This document shows positions 42,468 through 49,938 of a DNA stretch of 64,000 bases, piece by piece (position 1 is the first letter of the stretch; each line of letters begins with the position of its first letter). Origin of the DNA: Micromonospora costi. GTDB lineage: Bacteria > Actinomycetota > Actinomycetes > Mycobacteriales > Micromonosporaceae. The position numbers and the translations under genes are program-made. Under the pieces are notes generated by a model. That model saw only the letters and a list, made by a program, of their open reading frames with translations, ran no database searches and had not been told where the DNA came from. Where the stretch lies: positions 558,001-622,000 of the forward strand of contig NZ_RBAN01000001.1 in NCBI RefSeq assembly GCF_003626655.1, written 5' to 3'.

Positions 42468-43714
42468 CGGGTGGCCGATCGGTCGACCTCGGCGAGCGTC
42501 CCGAGGGGCGGGGCGTCCCCACCCCGGGTCGCCGCCGCGGGTCGGGGCTGCACCGCGTACCGGCTCAGGGCGAGCAGCGGAACGGTGAGCACGGCCAGCG
42601 CGAGGCCGAGCGCGCCCACCGCCACCATCGCGCCGCGCAGGCCGGTCCCGGCCGCCCACAGTCCGACGTAGACCGGGCCGAGGAGGAACCCGAGGTAGGA
42701 CACGACGGTCACGACGGAGGTCGCCCGCCCGCGGGAGGACTCGACAACGTTGCGGGAGACGATGCTGAGCAGCGTCGGGAACAGCGCGGCGGTGCCAGCG
42801 GCGGCGAGGACGAGCCCGGCCAGGGCGACGGGCACCGACGGCGCGCGGGCGACGACCACGGCACCCGCGGCCGCCACGAGGGACCCGACGACGAGAACCG
42901 TCCGGGCGCGCGCGGGATCGAGCGCGCTGACGGCGAGGCGGGTGGCCGCGACCACGGCCGCGAACGCCGCGGGCGCGATCGCGCTGAGCCCGGGGCCGGT
43001 GGCCAGGACGTCCTCCAGGAAGACCGCACCCCAGCTCTGGTGGGCGTTCTCGCTGGCGAAAGCCAGGGCGCCGAGCGCACCTACGAGGAGCAGCGGCGCG
43101 AGTGGCATCCGGACGCGGGTCGTACCGCTCGGGGCGGCCGGCCCCGGACCCGCGGCGGCGGGCAGGGCGCCGTGGATGGCGACCCCGGCCAGCGCCGACA
43201 GCGCCAGCACGACCGCGAAGGGAACCCAGGTGGGCGCGCCGAGGGCGAACACCGCGCCCGCGCCGAGGCTGGACACGACGACCGCGGTGGAGAACACCGC
43301 GCCGGAGCGGGTGATAATCGGCCGGCCGGACCGCTGCTCGGCGCGGCCGCCGACCGAGTTCATGGCGACGTCGACCGCGCCGCTGGTCATGCCCACGCCG
43401 GTGAGCCCCGCACAAAGGCTGAAGAGCCCGTCGGCCGTGACGGCGGCGGCCAGTCCCGCCCCGCCCAGCGCGACGACCAGTGGCGCGGTGCACCGCAGGC
43501 CCCACCGGTCCAGCGCCCGCCCGGTCAGGAGCATCGCGGGCAGGGCGCCGGCGCTGATGAACAGCAGCGCGGTGCCGAGCCGGGCGTCGTCGAGACCGAC
43601 CTGGTCGCGCACCCGTGGCACCGCCGAACCCCAGGTGCCCCAGAACGCGCCGAAGGCGGCGGAGGCGAGGTACGTGGCCGTGACCAGCCGCCGGTGCGGC
43701 GAGGCGATAGGCAT
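42464..43714 (-). CDS. MFS transporter
   Basis: 416 residues with 12 hydrophobic segments and the MFS layout: ATYLASAAFGAFWGTWGSAVPRVRDQVGLDDARLGTALLFISAGALPAMLLTGRALDRWGLR at the start (GRALDRWG is motif A), then a central loop (about 195-215) and the second six-helix half. The class is the sugar-efflux or drug-H+ antiporter type; the substrate is not evident. Its start codon abuts the LacI-type operator at 43715-43730, so the divergent LacI protein probably represses it. The next gene is coupled by ATGA. Confidence 0.9.
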   Translation of the reverse strand: MPIASPHRRLVTATYLASAAFGAFWGTWGSAVPRVRDQVGLDDARLGTALLFISAGALPAMLLTGRALDRWGLRCTAPLVVALGGAGLAAAVTADGLFSLCAGLTGVGMTSGAVDVAMNSVGGRAEQRSGRPIITRSGAVFSTAVVVSSLGAGAVFALGAPTWVPFAVVLALSALAGVAIHGALPAAAGPGPAAPSGTTRVRMPLAPLLLVGALGALAFASENAHQSWGAVFLEDVLATGPGLSAIAPAAFAAVVAATRLAVSALDPARARTVLVVGSLVAAAGAVVVARAPSVPVALAGLVLAAAGTAALFPTLLSIVSRNVVESSRGRATSVVTVVSYLGFLLGPVYVGLWAAGTGLRGAMVAVGALGLALAVLTVPLLALSRYAVQPRPAAATRGGDAPPLGTLAEVDRSATR

Positions 43715-43730
43715 TGTGTAACGCTACACA
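43715..43730. promoter_or_regulatory. LacI-type operator between MFS and LacI genes
   Basis: TGTGTA-ACGC-TACACA: two perfect 6-base half-sites around a central CG, the form of LacI-family operators. It begins at the base before the MFS ATG and ends three bases before the LacI -10 TACGAT (43733-43738), so one site could repress both genes. Confidence 0.7.
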
Positions 43731-43744
43731 GATACGATCCTCGT

Positions 43745-44776
43745 GTGCAATCGCGGCAGCCGACCTCCCGCCGGGTGACGATGACCGACGTGGCCCGCGC
43801 GGCCGGCGTGTCGACGATGACCGTGTCCTACACGTACAACCGGCCGGCCCGGGTCTCCCCCGACACCCGGGCCAGGGTGCTGCGGGCCGCCGCGACCCTC
43901 GGCTACGCGGGGCCGGATCCCAGCGCCCGGTCCCTGCGGTACGGCGCCACGCGCACGCTCGGCGTCGTGCTCGGCGAGCACCTCACGTACGCCTTCGACG
44001 ACCCGCAGGCCGTCCGCTTCCTCGCGGGCGTCGCCGAGGTGTGCGCCGAGCGGGGATACGGGCTGCTGATCGTGCCGACCGGCGCGGGCGACGACGACCA
44101 CGACCGAGTGGTCGCCGCGGCGGTGGACGCGTACGTCGTGTGGACGACCACCGACGACGACCCGGTGCTCGCGGCCGCGTGCAGCACCCGCCGCCCGGTC
44201 GTCATCCACGGTGGGCCGGAGCGCGCCGGCACCACGATGGTGGGCATCGACAACCGCGCGGCGGCCCGCGCGGTGGGCGTCGAGGTGTTCGCGGGTGCCC
44301 GGCGTCCGGTCGTGTTGAGCTTTCCGCTCGACCGGAACCGGGAGATGTTCGTCGGCTCCGGCATCGATCCCGACTCCGTGGCGTACCCCGTGACCCGTGA
44401 CCGGCTGGCCGGCTACCGCGACGCCGCCCGGGACCTCGGCATCGACTGGTCGCGGGTGCCGGTCGGCGTGTGCCGCACCAGCGACGAGGACGACGCCCGC
44501 ACGGTCATGCGACACCTCGTAGCGGCGGCACCCGATCTCGACGCCGTCGCCGCCATGAGCGACCAGTTGGCGCTCGGCGCCCTCCGCGAGGCGACCGGTC
44601 CGCTGCGCGTCAGCGGCTGGGACGACTCGGACGTCGCGCGGCAGCACGACCTCACGACGGTCGCCCAGTCGCTGCGTGAGCAGGGGGCGGCCTGCGCCAC
44701 CGCGGCACTCGGCGATCCCGTGCCGGACCACCGGGACGCCTGGCGACTCGTCCGGCGGGGGTCGACCGCCGCCTGA
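43745..44776 (+). CDS. LacI family transcriptional regulator
   Basis: 343 residues from GTG 43745; TACGAT lies six bases upstream, leaderless spacing. The N-terminal HTH is RVTMTDVARAAGVSTMTVSYTYNRPARVSPDTRARVLRAAATLGYAGPDPSARSLRYG, followed by the periplasmic-binding-protein-like core (TLGVVLGEHLTYAFDDP, RPVVIHGGPERAGTTMVGIDN, DAVAAMSDQLALGALR, VSGWDDSDVA). It should repress the divergent MFS transporter until a sugar-like inducer binds. The core is typical of LacI proteins but no known sugar-specific signature is evident. Confidence 0.92.
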   Translation: MQSRQPTSRRVTMTDVARAAGVSTMTVSYTYNRPARVSPDTRARVLRAAATLGYAGPDPSARSLRYGATRTLGVVLGEHLTYAFDDPQAVRFLAGVAEVCAERGYGLLIVPTGAGDDDHDRVVAAAVDAYVVWTTTDDDPVLAAACSTRRPVVIHGGPERAGTTMVGIDNRAAARAVGVEVFAGARRPVVLSFPLDRNREMFVGSGIDPDSVAYPVTRDRLAGYRDAARDLGIDWSRVPVGVCRTSDEDDARTVMRHLVAAAPDLDAVAAMSDQLALGALREATGPLRVSGWDDSDVARQHDLTTVAQSLREQGAACATAALGDPVPDHRDAWRLVRRGSTAA

Positions 44777-44872
44777 CCGGCGTCGTCGCCGGCGCGTGAC
44801 GCCGGCCGTCGGGCCGGGCCGGGCCGGGCCGGCGGGGTCAGCGCGGTGGTCCGTCCGGTCGACGCAGGGCGC

Positions 44873-45328
44873 TCACTGCCCGGTCTCCCCTGCCAGCAAC
44901 GCCAGCCCGGTCTCCGGGTCGACACGCTTGAGGAGCCTCGCCCCGACCTCGGTGATGATGACCTCGAGGGTCGGCCACACCTCACCGTGCAGGAGGTGGC
45001 CCCCCACGGTCGTACCGTCGCGGTGCCCGAGCACGCCGTGGACGTGTAGCGCGGGCCTGCCCTCGTTCTCCGCGATGTCGCCCTGCAGGGACAGGACCTC
45101 GACCTGCTCCCGTACCGGAATCGGCAGGTAGTCGTGCTTCTCGCGGTCGAAGTAGCCGAGCGTGGCGGAGGAGAACCCGCCGACGGCGGTGACCCGGGCG
45201 CCGCGGATGTTCCGTCGCGCCGCCACCTCGTTGATCGCGGCTACCGCGTCCTCGCCCTTGTCGACCACGACCACCACCACACGGCGGTTCCCGTCGGTCA
45301 GCTCGACGTCCTTCACGGTGCGCCTCAT
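44873..45328 (-). CDS. PPC-domain (DUF296) DNA-binding-like protein
   Basis: 151 residues from ATG 45328. The PPC/DUF296 fold is visible in VVVVDKGEDAVAAINEVAARRNIRGARVTAVGGFSSATLGYFD, then SLQGDIAENEGRPALHVHGVLGHRDGTTVGGHLLHGEVWPTLEVIITE, with the GxFxxxxLGY and HVHG signatures. Plant homologues bind AT-rich DNA; bacterial ones bind metal at the paired histidines and have no settled role. A longer upstream frame overlaps the palindromic repeat and is discarded. Convergent with the LacI gene across a (GGGCC)n run at 44811-44835. Confidence 0.85.
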   Translation of the reverse strand: MRRTVKDVELTDGNRRVVVVVVDKGEDAVAAINEVAARRNIRGARVTAVGGFSSATLGYFDREKHDYLPIPVREQVEVLSLQGDIAENEGRPALHVHGVLGHRDGTTVGGHLLHGEVWPTLEVIITEVGARLLKRVDPETGLALLAGETGQ

Positions 45329-45434
45329 CCCCCAGCGTCGGCCACGGCGGGCAACCGTCACCTCGCGCGGCGCGGCGCGGCAAATCATCCTCGATGTCAT
45401 CGTAGGTGGCATACCGGGGATCAGCCCGCCAGAT

Positions 45435-45496
45435 CGCCGATGTGGCGGTATCCCGCCCACCGCGACCCCGCCACATCGGCGAAACGGAGTCGATCA
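45435..45496 (-). repeat. Family I intergenic palindrome, copy 3
   Basis: Perfect 14-bp arms CGCCGATGTGGCGG (45435-45448) and CCGCCACATCGGCG (45468-45481), then border GTCGATCA (45489-45496). Read on the minus strand it aligns with copy 1 from TGATCGACTC through the first arm. It lies between the PPC and GNAT genes. Confidence 0.85.
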
Positions 45497-45558
45497 AGCG
45501 GGACGGACGTTGCCGCAGATCACACGGCCCGTCCGGAGACCATCGATAAGATCAACAG

Positions 45559-46293
45559 GTGGAATCGGTCGACACGATGCTCGCGGCGCACCGGGCGTAT
45601 CTCCTCGGCTGGAACGTCGGTGAGGTCGGTGGCCCCGACCTGGTGACCTACCGCAGCGACGTGCAGCACCCACCGCTCAACGGCGTCCTCCGTGTGCTCG
45701 GCCGCGACCCGGCGGACGCGCTCGCCGAGGCCCGCCACCGTCTCGACGGCGTGGCCCGGGTCTGGTGGGTCGGGCCGGACAGCGACGCCGGCACGGCCGA
45801 CGCCCTGACGTCCCTCGGGGCCGCCCGCATCGTCGACCTGCCGATCATGGCGGTGCCCGTTGACCAGGCGTCGCCCGCACCCACTCCGCCCGGCGTGCGT
45901 ATCGCGGAGACCACCGACGTCGACGAGTTCGTCACCGCCTACGCGCGGGTGTCGGGCATCCCGCCGGCCGGCGTGCCGACGGCGATCGCCCGGGAGCGGT
46001 CGTTCGTCGGGGACGGCACCGTGGTGCGGCTGGCCGGTCGGCTCGATGACGGGCGGATCGTCGGGACGGCCGTCGCCTGGCTCAGCCACAGCGTGCTCAC
46101 GCTCTACTACGTGGGCACCCAGCCCGAGCACCGCCGGCACGGCATCGGCGCCGCGATGACGCGGGCCGCGCTCGACCTGGCCCGCGACCGCGGCGTACGC
46201 ACGGCCGCCCTCACCTCGACGGCGGTCGGCGAGCCGGTCTACCGGAACCTGGGCTTCCGCACCGTGGGCACGTTCCGGCTGCTGTCGTTCTGA
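45559..46293 (+). CDS. GNAT family N-acetyltransferase
   Basis: 244 residues from GTG 45559; TAAGAT (45547-45552) lies six bases upstream, suggesting a leaderless transcript. The C-terminal ~135 residues form the GNAT domain: RIAETTDVDEFVTAYARVSGIPP, VAWLSHSVLTLYYVGTQPEHRRHGIGAAMTRAALDLARDRG with the acetyl-CoA loop R/Q-x-x-G-x-G/A (HRRHGIG), and VYRNLGFRTVGTFRLLSF. The N-terminal ~100 residues are a second, degenerate GNAT-like half. The acceptor is unknown. Convergent with the response regulator gene 21 bases away. Confidence 0.88.
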   Translation: MESVDTMLAAHRAYLLGWNVGEVGGPDLVTYRSDVQHPPLNGVLRVLGRDPADALAEARHRLDGVARVWWVGPDSDAGTADALTSLGAARIVDLPIMAVPVDQASPAPTPPGVRIAETTDVDEFVTAYARVSGIPPAGVPTAIARERSFVGDGTVVRLAGRLDDGRIVGTAVAWLSHSVLTLYYVGTQPEHRRHGIGAAMTRAALDLARDRGVRTAALTSTAVGEPVYRNLGFRTVGTFRLLSF

Positions 46294-46314
46294 CCGGCAC
46301 CCGGACCGGCCCGG

Positions 46315-46977
46315 TCAGCGCCGCCGCGGCGTGATGAGCCCCGACTCGTACGCCCAAACGACCAGTTGGGCCCGGTCGCGGCAGTGCAGCTTCATCATGG
46401 CCCGATTGACGTGCGTCTTCGCGGTCAGCGGACTGATGACCATGCGCTCGGCGATCTCGTCGTTGCCCAACCCCCGGGCGACCAGCTCGACGATCTCCTG
46501 CTCACGGGCGGTCAGCACGTCACGGCCGGCCGTCGGGTCGGCCGGCGGCGGCGCGGCCACGAACTCGCTGATGAGCGTACGCGTGACCGCCGGGGCGAGC
46601 AGCGCGTCGCCACGGGACACGACGGCGACGGCCTGCAACAGGTCGGCGGGGTCGGCGTCCTTGAGGAGGAACCCGCTGGCGCCCGCGCGGAGCGCGGCGA
46701 AGACGTAGGAGTCCAGCCCGTAGTTGGTGAGGATGAGGACGCGGACCGCGGCAAGCTCGGGATCGGCGGCGATGCGCCGGGTGGCGTCGATGCCGTCGAG
46801 GCCCGGCATCTGCACGTCCATCAGCACGACGTCGGGCCGCAGGCGTCGCGTCAGCTCGACGGCCGACGCGCCGTCGGCGGCCTCGCCCACGACCTCCAGG
46901 TCGTCCTCGGCGTCGAGCAACGCCCGGAACCCGGCCCGCATGAGGGCCTGGTCGTCGGCGAGCAGCACCCGGATCAT
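46315..46977 (-). CDS. NarL/LuxR-type response regulator
   Basis: 220 residues from ATG 46977. Receiver domain MIRVLLADDQALMRAGFRALLDAEDD with phosphoacceptor D54 (VVLMDVQMPGLDG), then T and K signatures (ILTNYGLDS, GFLLKDADPADLL). C-terminal LuxR HTH: LTAREQEIVELVARGLGNDEIAERMVISPLTAKTHVNRAMMKL. It is the partner of the kinase upstream. The ATG overlaps the TGA of the third 80-bp mini-ORF, so its translation is coupled through three short frames to the kinase. Confidence 0.95.
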   Translation of the reverse strand: MIRVLLADDQALMRAGFRALLDAEDDLEVVGEAADGASAVELTRRLRPDVVLMDVQMPGLDGIDATRRIAADPELAAVRVLILTNYGLDSYVFAALRAGASGFLLKDADPADLLQAVAVVSRGDALLAPAVTRTLISEFVAAPPPADPTAGRDVLTAREQEIVELVARGLGNDEIAERMVISPLTAKTHVNRAMMKLHCRDRAQLVVWAYESGLITPRRR

Positions 46978-47057
46978 GCCGGCTCCTCCCTCCGGTCGGA
47001 GCCGCCACGATCCGCGGCGGACCGAGCTGACCGGACCTCGCGCAAGCGCTCGCTCAT
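46974..47057 (-). CDS. Coupled 27-residue mini-ORF, unit 3
   Basis: Begins MSERLREVRSARSAADRGG and ends RREEPA before TGA, which overlaps the ATG of the response regulator (ATGATC). Arg-rich; differs from unit 2 at one residue. A purine-rich GGAGGGAGGAG stretch near its end can serve as ribosome binding site for the regulator gene. Confidence 0.4.
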   Translation of the reverse strand: MSERLREVRSARSAADRGGSDRREEPA

Positions 47058-47214
47058 GCCGGCTCCCCCCTCCGGTCGGAGCCGCCACGATCCGCGGCGG
47101 ACCGAGCTGACCGGACCTCGCGCAAGCGCTCGCTCATGCCGGCTCCTCCCTCCGGCCGGAGCCGCCACGATCCGCGACGGACCGAGCTGACCGGACCTCG
47201 CGCAAGCGCTCGCT
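46975..47214 (-). repeat. Three tandem 80-bp units between kinase and regulator genes
   Basis: Period of exactly 80 bases at 46975-47054, 47055-47134 and 47135-47214, with only a few substitutions between units. On the minus strand each unit starts ATGAGCGAGCGC and ends with a GGAGG-type run and CCGGC before the next ATGA. 28 codons minus a 4-base overlap equals 80, so the repeat length exactly preserves start-stop coupling. Confidence 0.95.
47054..47137 (-). CDS. Coupled 27-residue mini-ORF, unit 2
   Basis: Same frame structure as its neighbours; starts at ATG 47137, overlapping the TGA of unit 1, and ends with TGA overlapping the ATG of unit 3. Residue 24 is Gly where units 1 and 3 have Glu. 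No family recognised. Confidence 0.4.
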   Translation of the reverse strand: MSERLREVRSARSAADRGGSDRRGEPA

Positions 47215-47217
47215 CAT
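47134..47217 (-). CDS. Coupled 27-residue mini-ORF, unit 1
   Basis: ATG 47217 overlaps the kinase TGA as ATGA. It differs from the other units at residue 14 (Val for Ala) and residue 21 (Gly for Asp). No stop or frameshift separates the three units, although all differences noted are amino-acid changing. Confidence 0.4.
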   Translation of the reverse strand: MSERLREVRSARSVADRGGSGRREEPA

Positions 47218-48344
47218 GCAGACCCGTCCAGCGGGAACGTCGCCCGCACGCCGAAACCGCCGCCGTCGCGGGCCGCGGCCTGCAACGTGCCGCCCAGCCC
47301 GGTAACGCGTTCCCGCATGCCGCGCAGGCCCACGCCGGGTGTCGGCGGGCGGGCCGGCGAGGCCTGGCCGTCGTCGGTCACGGAGACGGTCAGCTGCGCC
47401 GGGGCGTACTCGACGTGGACCTGCGCGGTGGCGGAACCCGCGTGCCGGGCGACGTTGGTCAGCGCCTCCTGGACGACGCGGTACCCGGCCTGGTCGACCT
47501 CGGCGGGCAGGTCCCGGCGCTGACCGATGACCTTCACCTGTACGTCCACACCGGCGGCCCGGGTCCGCTCGGCGAGTTCGCCCACCCGGGCCAGCCCGAC
47601 CGGGTCGCCGTCCGAGGGTGAGCGCAGGACGTCCAGTGTCGCCCGCAGTTCCCGCATCGCGGCGCCACCGGCCTCCTGGATCGCCAGCAGCGCGGCCGAC
47701 GGCTCCTCGCCGTGCTTGCGGGCCAGGTGCACGGCGATCCCCGCCTGCACCTTGATGACGGAGATGCTGTGGGTCAGCGAGTCGTGCAGATCGCGGGCGA
47801 TGCGCAGGCGCTCCTCCCCCGCGCGGCGCAACGCCATCTCCTCGCGGGTGCGTTCGGCCTCGATCGCCCGCTGCTCGACCAGTTCCAGGTACGCCCGCCG
47901 CTGCCGCGCGACGAGCCCCGCGACGTTGGCAGCCACGAACCAGCCCAGCAGCAGGGCGGTCCGCTCGACCACCTGCTGCCCGGGCCGGTCGGCGGGCGCC
48001 ACCGACACGTCGCGGGCCAGGAAGCCGGCGAGGAAGACGACGCTGGCCAGGCCGGCGGCCGCCCGGTGCCCCTGCCAGGCGGTGACGTAGACCGCGCCGA
48101 GGACGGGAAACGCGGCGGACACCCCGGGGTGCACCCGGACGTGCAGGGCCAGCATGGCGGCGGTCACCGCGACCACCGCCACCACGGGGTACCGCCGGCA
48201 CACGGCCACCGCCACCCCCGTGCTGAGGACGAGGGCGACGTCGACCGCCCGTACCGGTGCGGCGTCCGGCGCGATCACGGCGTTGGCGAGCAGGAGGACG
48301 GCGAGGGCGAGGCCGCTGAGGGCGTACGGCATGTCGCGGCGCAT
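47214..48344 (-). CDS. Membrane sensor histidine kinase (NarX/DesK type)
   Basis: 376 residues from ATG 48344; TACAGT (48356-48351) lies six bases upstream, giving a leaderless start and excluding longer frames. About five hydrophobic segments fill residues 5-150. The cytoplasmic part has the HisKA_3 dimerisation motif with H187 (RIARDLHDSLTHSISVIKVQAG) and an HATPase domain (YRVVQEALTNVARHAGSA, then GVGLRGMRERV). It senses an unknown membrane or external signal and phosphorylates the downstream response regulator. Its TGA is the entry to the three-unit coupled array. Confidence 0.93.
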   Translation of the reverse strand: MRRDMPYALSGLALAVLLLANAVIAPDAAPVRAVDVALVLSTGVAVAVCRRYPVVAVVAVTAAMLALHVRVHPGVSAAFPVLGAVYVTAWQGHRAAAGLASVVFLAGFLARDVSVAPADRPGQQVVERTALLLGWFVAANVAGLVARQRRAYLELVEQRAIEAERTREEMALRRAGEERLRIARDLHDSLTHSISVIKVQAGIAVHLARKHGEEPSAALLAIQEAGGAAMRELRATLDVLRSPSDGDPVGLARVGELAERTRAAGVDVQVKVIGQRRDLPAEVDQAGYRVVQEALTNVARHAGSATAQVHVEYAPAQLTVSVTDDGQASPARPPTPGVGLRGMRERVTGLGGTLQAAARDGGGFGVRATFPLDGSA

Positions 48345-48486
48345 GAGCGCACTGTAGAACGGCCGTCGCCACGGGAGCATCCCGCATTCGCGGTAGGTGG
48401 GCGTACCGCGGGCGCGGTATCCGGCCTCGGCAAGTGCCTGCGGCGGCACGACGTTTTCCCCGCGCGCCGGGACGAGCATCGAGCCC

Positions 48487-49476
48487 ATGACATACCGCTT
48501 CTTCACCCCCGTACCGGTGAAGGCGGCGACCGGTCTCACCGCGGAGGTCTACCGGCAGCTGCGGGACGACTTCCTCGGACCGGTCCCCGCCTTCCAGGCG
48601 CTCTCCGCCGTGCCGGAGCTGCTGGCCGCCACCTGGGCGCTGACGCGCGAGGCCCTGCTCGCCGGCGACGCGTCCCGGGCCGACCGTGAACTCGTCGCGA
48701 CGGCGGTGTCGCGGGCCAACCGCTGCCGGTTCTGCGTCGACGCCCACGTGGTGCTGCTGCACGCGCTCGGCGAGCACGAGCTGGCCGAGGTGGCGGCCCG
48801 GGGCGGGACACCGCCAGAGCCGCGGCAGGCCGCGCTCGTCGCCTGGGCGGAGGCCAGCCGCAGCCCGGAGGCCGCCGACTGGGCCAGCCCGTACCGCCCC
48901 GAGGTGACCGCCACGGCGCTCGCCTTCCACTTCGTCAACCGGATCGTCTCGGCGCTACTCGACCCGGACCTGCTCCCCGGCGGCCTGCAGCGCTCCCGCG
49001 TGGTGCGGTCGGCCGGCGGCCGGCTCTACGCCCGGACGGCCCGCGACCCGAAGGAGCCCGGCCGCGGCCTGGCACTCCTCGACGTCGCCACGGCGCCGCC
49101 ACCCGCGTGGGCCGGGGGCCACCCGGTCGGCGTCGCGTACGCGGCGTTGCGGGACACCGCGATGCGGGGCGGTGACCTGCTGGGCGACGTGGCGCGGCGG
49201 ACCGTCGAGGCCACCGTGCGCTGGGAGGACGGACGGTTCCCGGCCCGGCCCGCCGAGTGGGCCGCCGACCTGATCCGGGACCTGCCGGGCGTCGACCGCG
49301 TGGGAACGCGGATCGCCCTGCTGGCGGCGTTCGCGCCCGCCGCCGTCCGCCCGGGGGACGTCGCCCTCTGGCGGCTGTCCCACCCGGACGACGCCGACCT
49401 CGTGCGGCTCGTCGCGTACGGGGCGATCACGGCCACCGACCACGTCGCCCAGGCACTGTCCCCGGCTCACCTCTAG
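48487..49476 (+). CDS. Carboxymuconolactone decarboxylase/AhpD-like protein
   Basis: 329 residues, about twice the length of single-domain AhpD proteins. The core motif RANRCRFCVDAHVVLLHALGEHE carries the CxxC and His of AhpD-type peroxidase/disulfide reductases. A second half (TVRWEDGRFPARPAEWAADLIRDLPGVDRVGTRIALLAAFAPAAVRPGDVALW) is helical and lacks the Cys pair. It may act in peroxide or thiol handling. It starts at ATG 48487, diverging from the kinase gene, and heads an operon with a DUF6220 membrane protein and a multicopper oxidase nine bases and overlapping respectively. Confidence 0.85.
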   Translation: MTYRFFTPVPVKAATGLTAEVYRQLRDDFLGPVPAFQALSAVPELLAATWALTREALLAGDASRADRELVATAVSRANRCRFCVDAHVVLLHALGEHELAEVAARGGTPPEPRQAALVAWAEASRSPEAADWASPYRPEVTATALAFHFVNRIVSALLDPDLLPGGLQRSRVVRSAGGRLYARTARDPKEPGRGLALLDVATAPPPAWAGGHPVGVAYAALRDTAMRGGDLLGDVARRTVEATVRWEDGRFPARPAEWAADLIRDLPGVDRVGTRIALLAAFAPAAVRPGDVALWRLSHPDDADLVRLVAYGAITATDHVAQALSPAHL

Positions 49477-49485
49477 GAGATCACC

Positions 49486-49938
49486 ATGCGCAAGGCCTTC
49501 GTGGTCACCAACTCCCTGCTGCTCGTCGCGTTCGCCCTGCAGTTCGTCTTCGCCGCCGTGGGCGCGTTCACGAAGCCCGGCGGCGACGGCGCGTACGCGC
49601 TGCACAGCGTCAACGGGATGGCGATCATCCCCGTGCTCACCCTGCTCACCATCCTCTTCGCCGTGCTGGCGAAGGCCCCGGGCCGGCTCGTCGGTCTGAC
49701 GGTCCTGCCGCTCGGCCTCGTCGTGCTGCAGGCGCTCATCGCCATGCTCGCGAACGCGGCCACCGACGCCTCCGGCGTCAGCACCCCGTTCGGCCTCACC
49801 ATCGCCGGGCTGCACGCGGTCAACGGGATCATCGCGGTGCACGTCGTGGTCGCCGTCAACCAGGCGGCGCGGAAGCTGGCCCGCCCGGCGACGGCGGAAC
49901 CCGCCCCGGTGGCCGTCCGGGAAGGGGAGCCGGCATGA
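49486..49938 (+). CDS. DUF6220-type four-helix membrane protein
   Basis: 150 residues with four hydrophobic segments (about 7-30, 45-65, 68-92 and 103-127) and a short Ala/Pro-rich tail. The HSVNGMAIIPVLTLLTILFAVLAKAPG and LHAVNGIIAVHVVVAVNQAAR repeats both contain H-x-VNG, suggesting an internal duplication with paired histidines that could bind heme or copper. GGAG precedes ATG 49486. Its stop overlaps the multicopper oxidase ATG as ATGA. Function unknown; the context points to electron transfer or copper chemistry at the membrane. Confidence 0.75.
   Translation: MRKAFVVTNSLLLVAFALQFVFAAVGAFTKPGGDGAYALHSVNGMAIIPVLTLLTILFAVLAKAPGRLVGLTVLPLGLVVLQALIAMLANAATDASGVSTPFGLTIAGLHAVNGIIAVHVVVAVNQAARKLARPATAEPAPVAVREGEPA

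Noticed and set aside
44811..44835. GGGCC tandem run as a terminator or repeat array
   Set aside because: Short low-complexity run without stem-loop symmetry worth calling.
46975..47214. CRISPR array reading of the tandem repeat
   Set aside because: Units are adjacent with no variable spacers; each is a coupled ORF.
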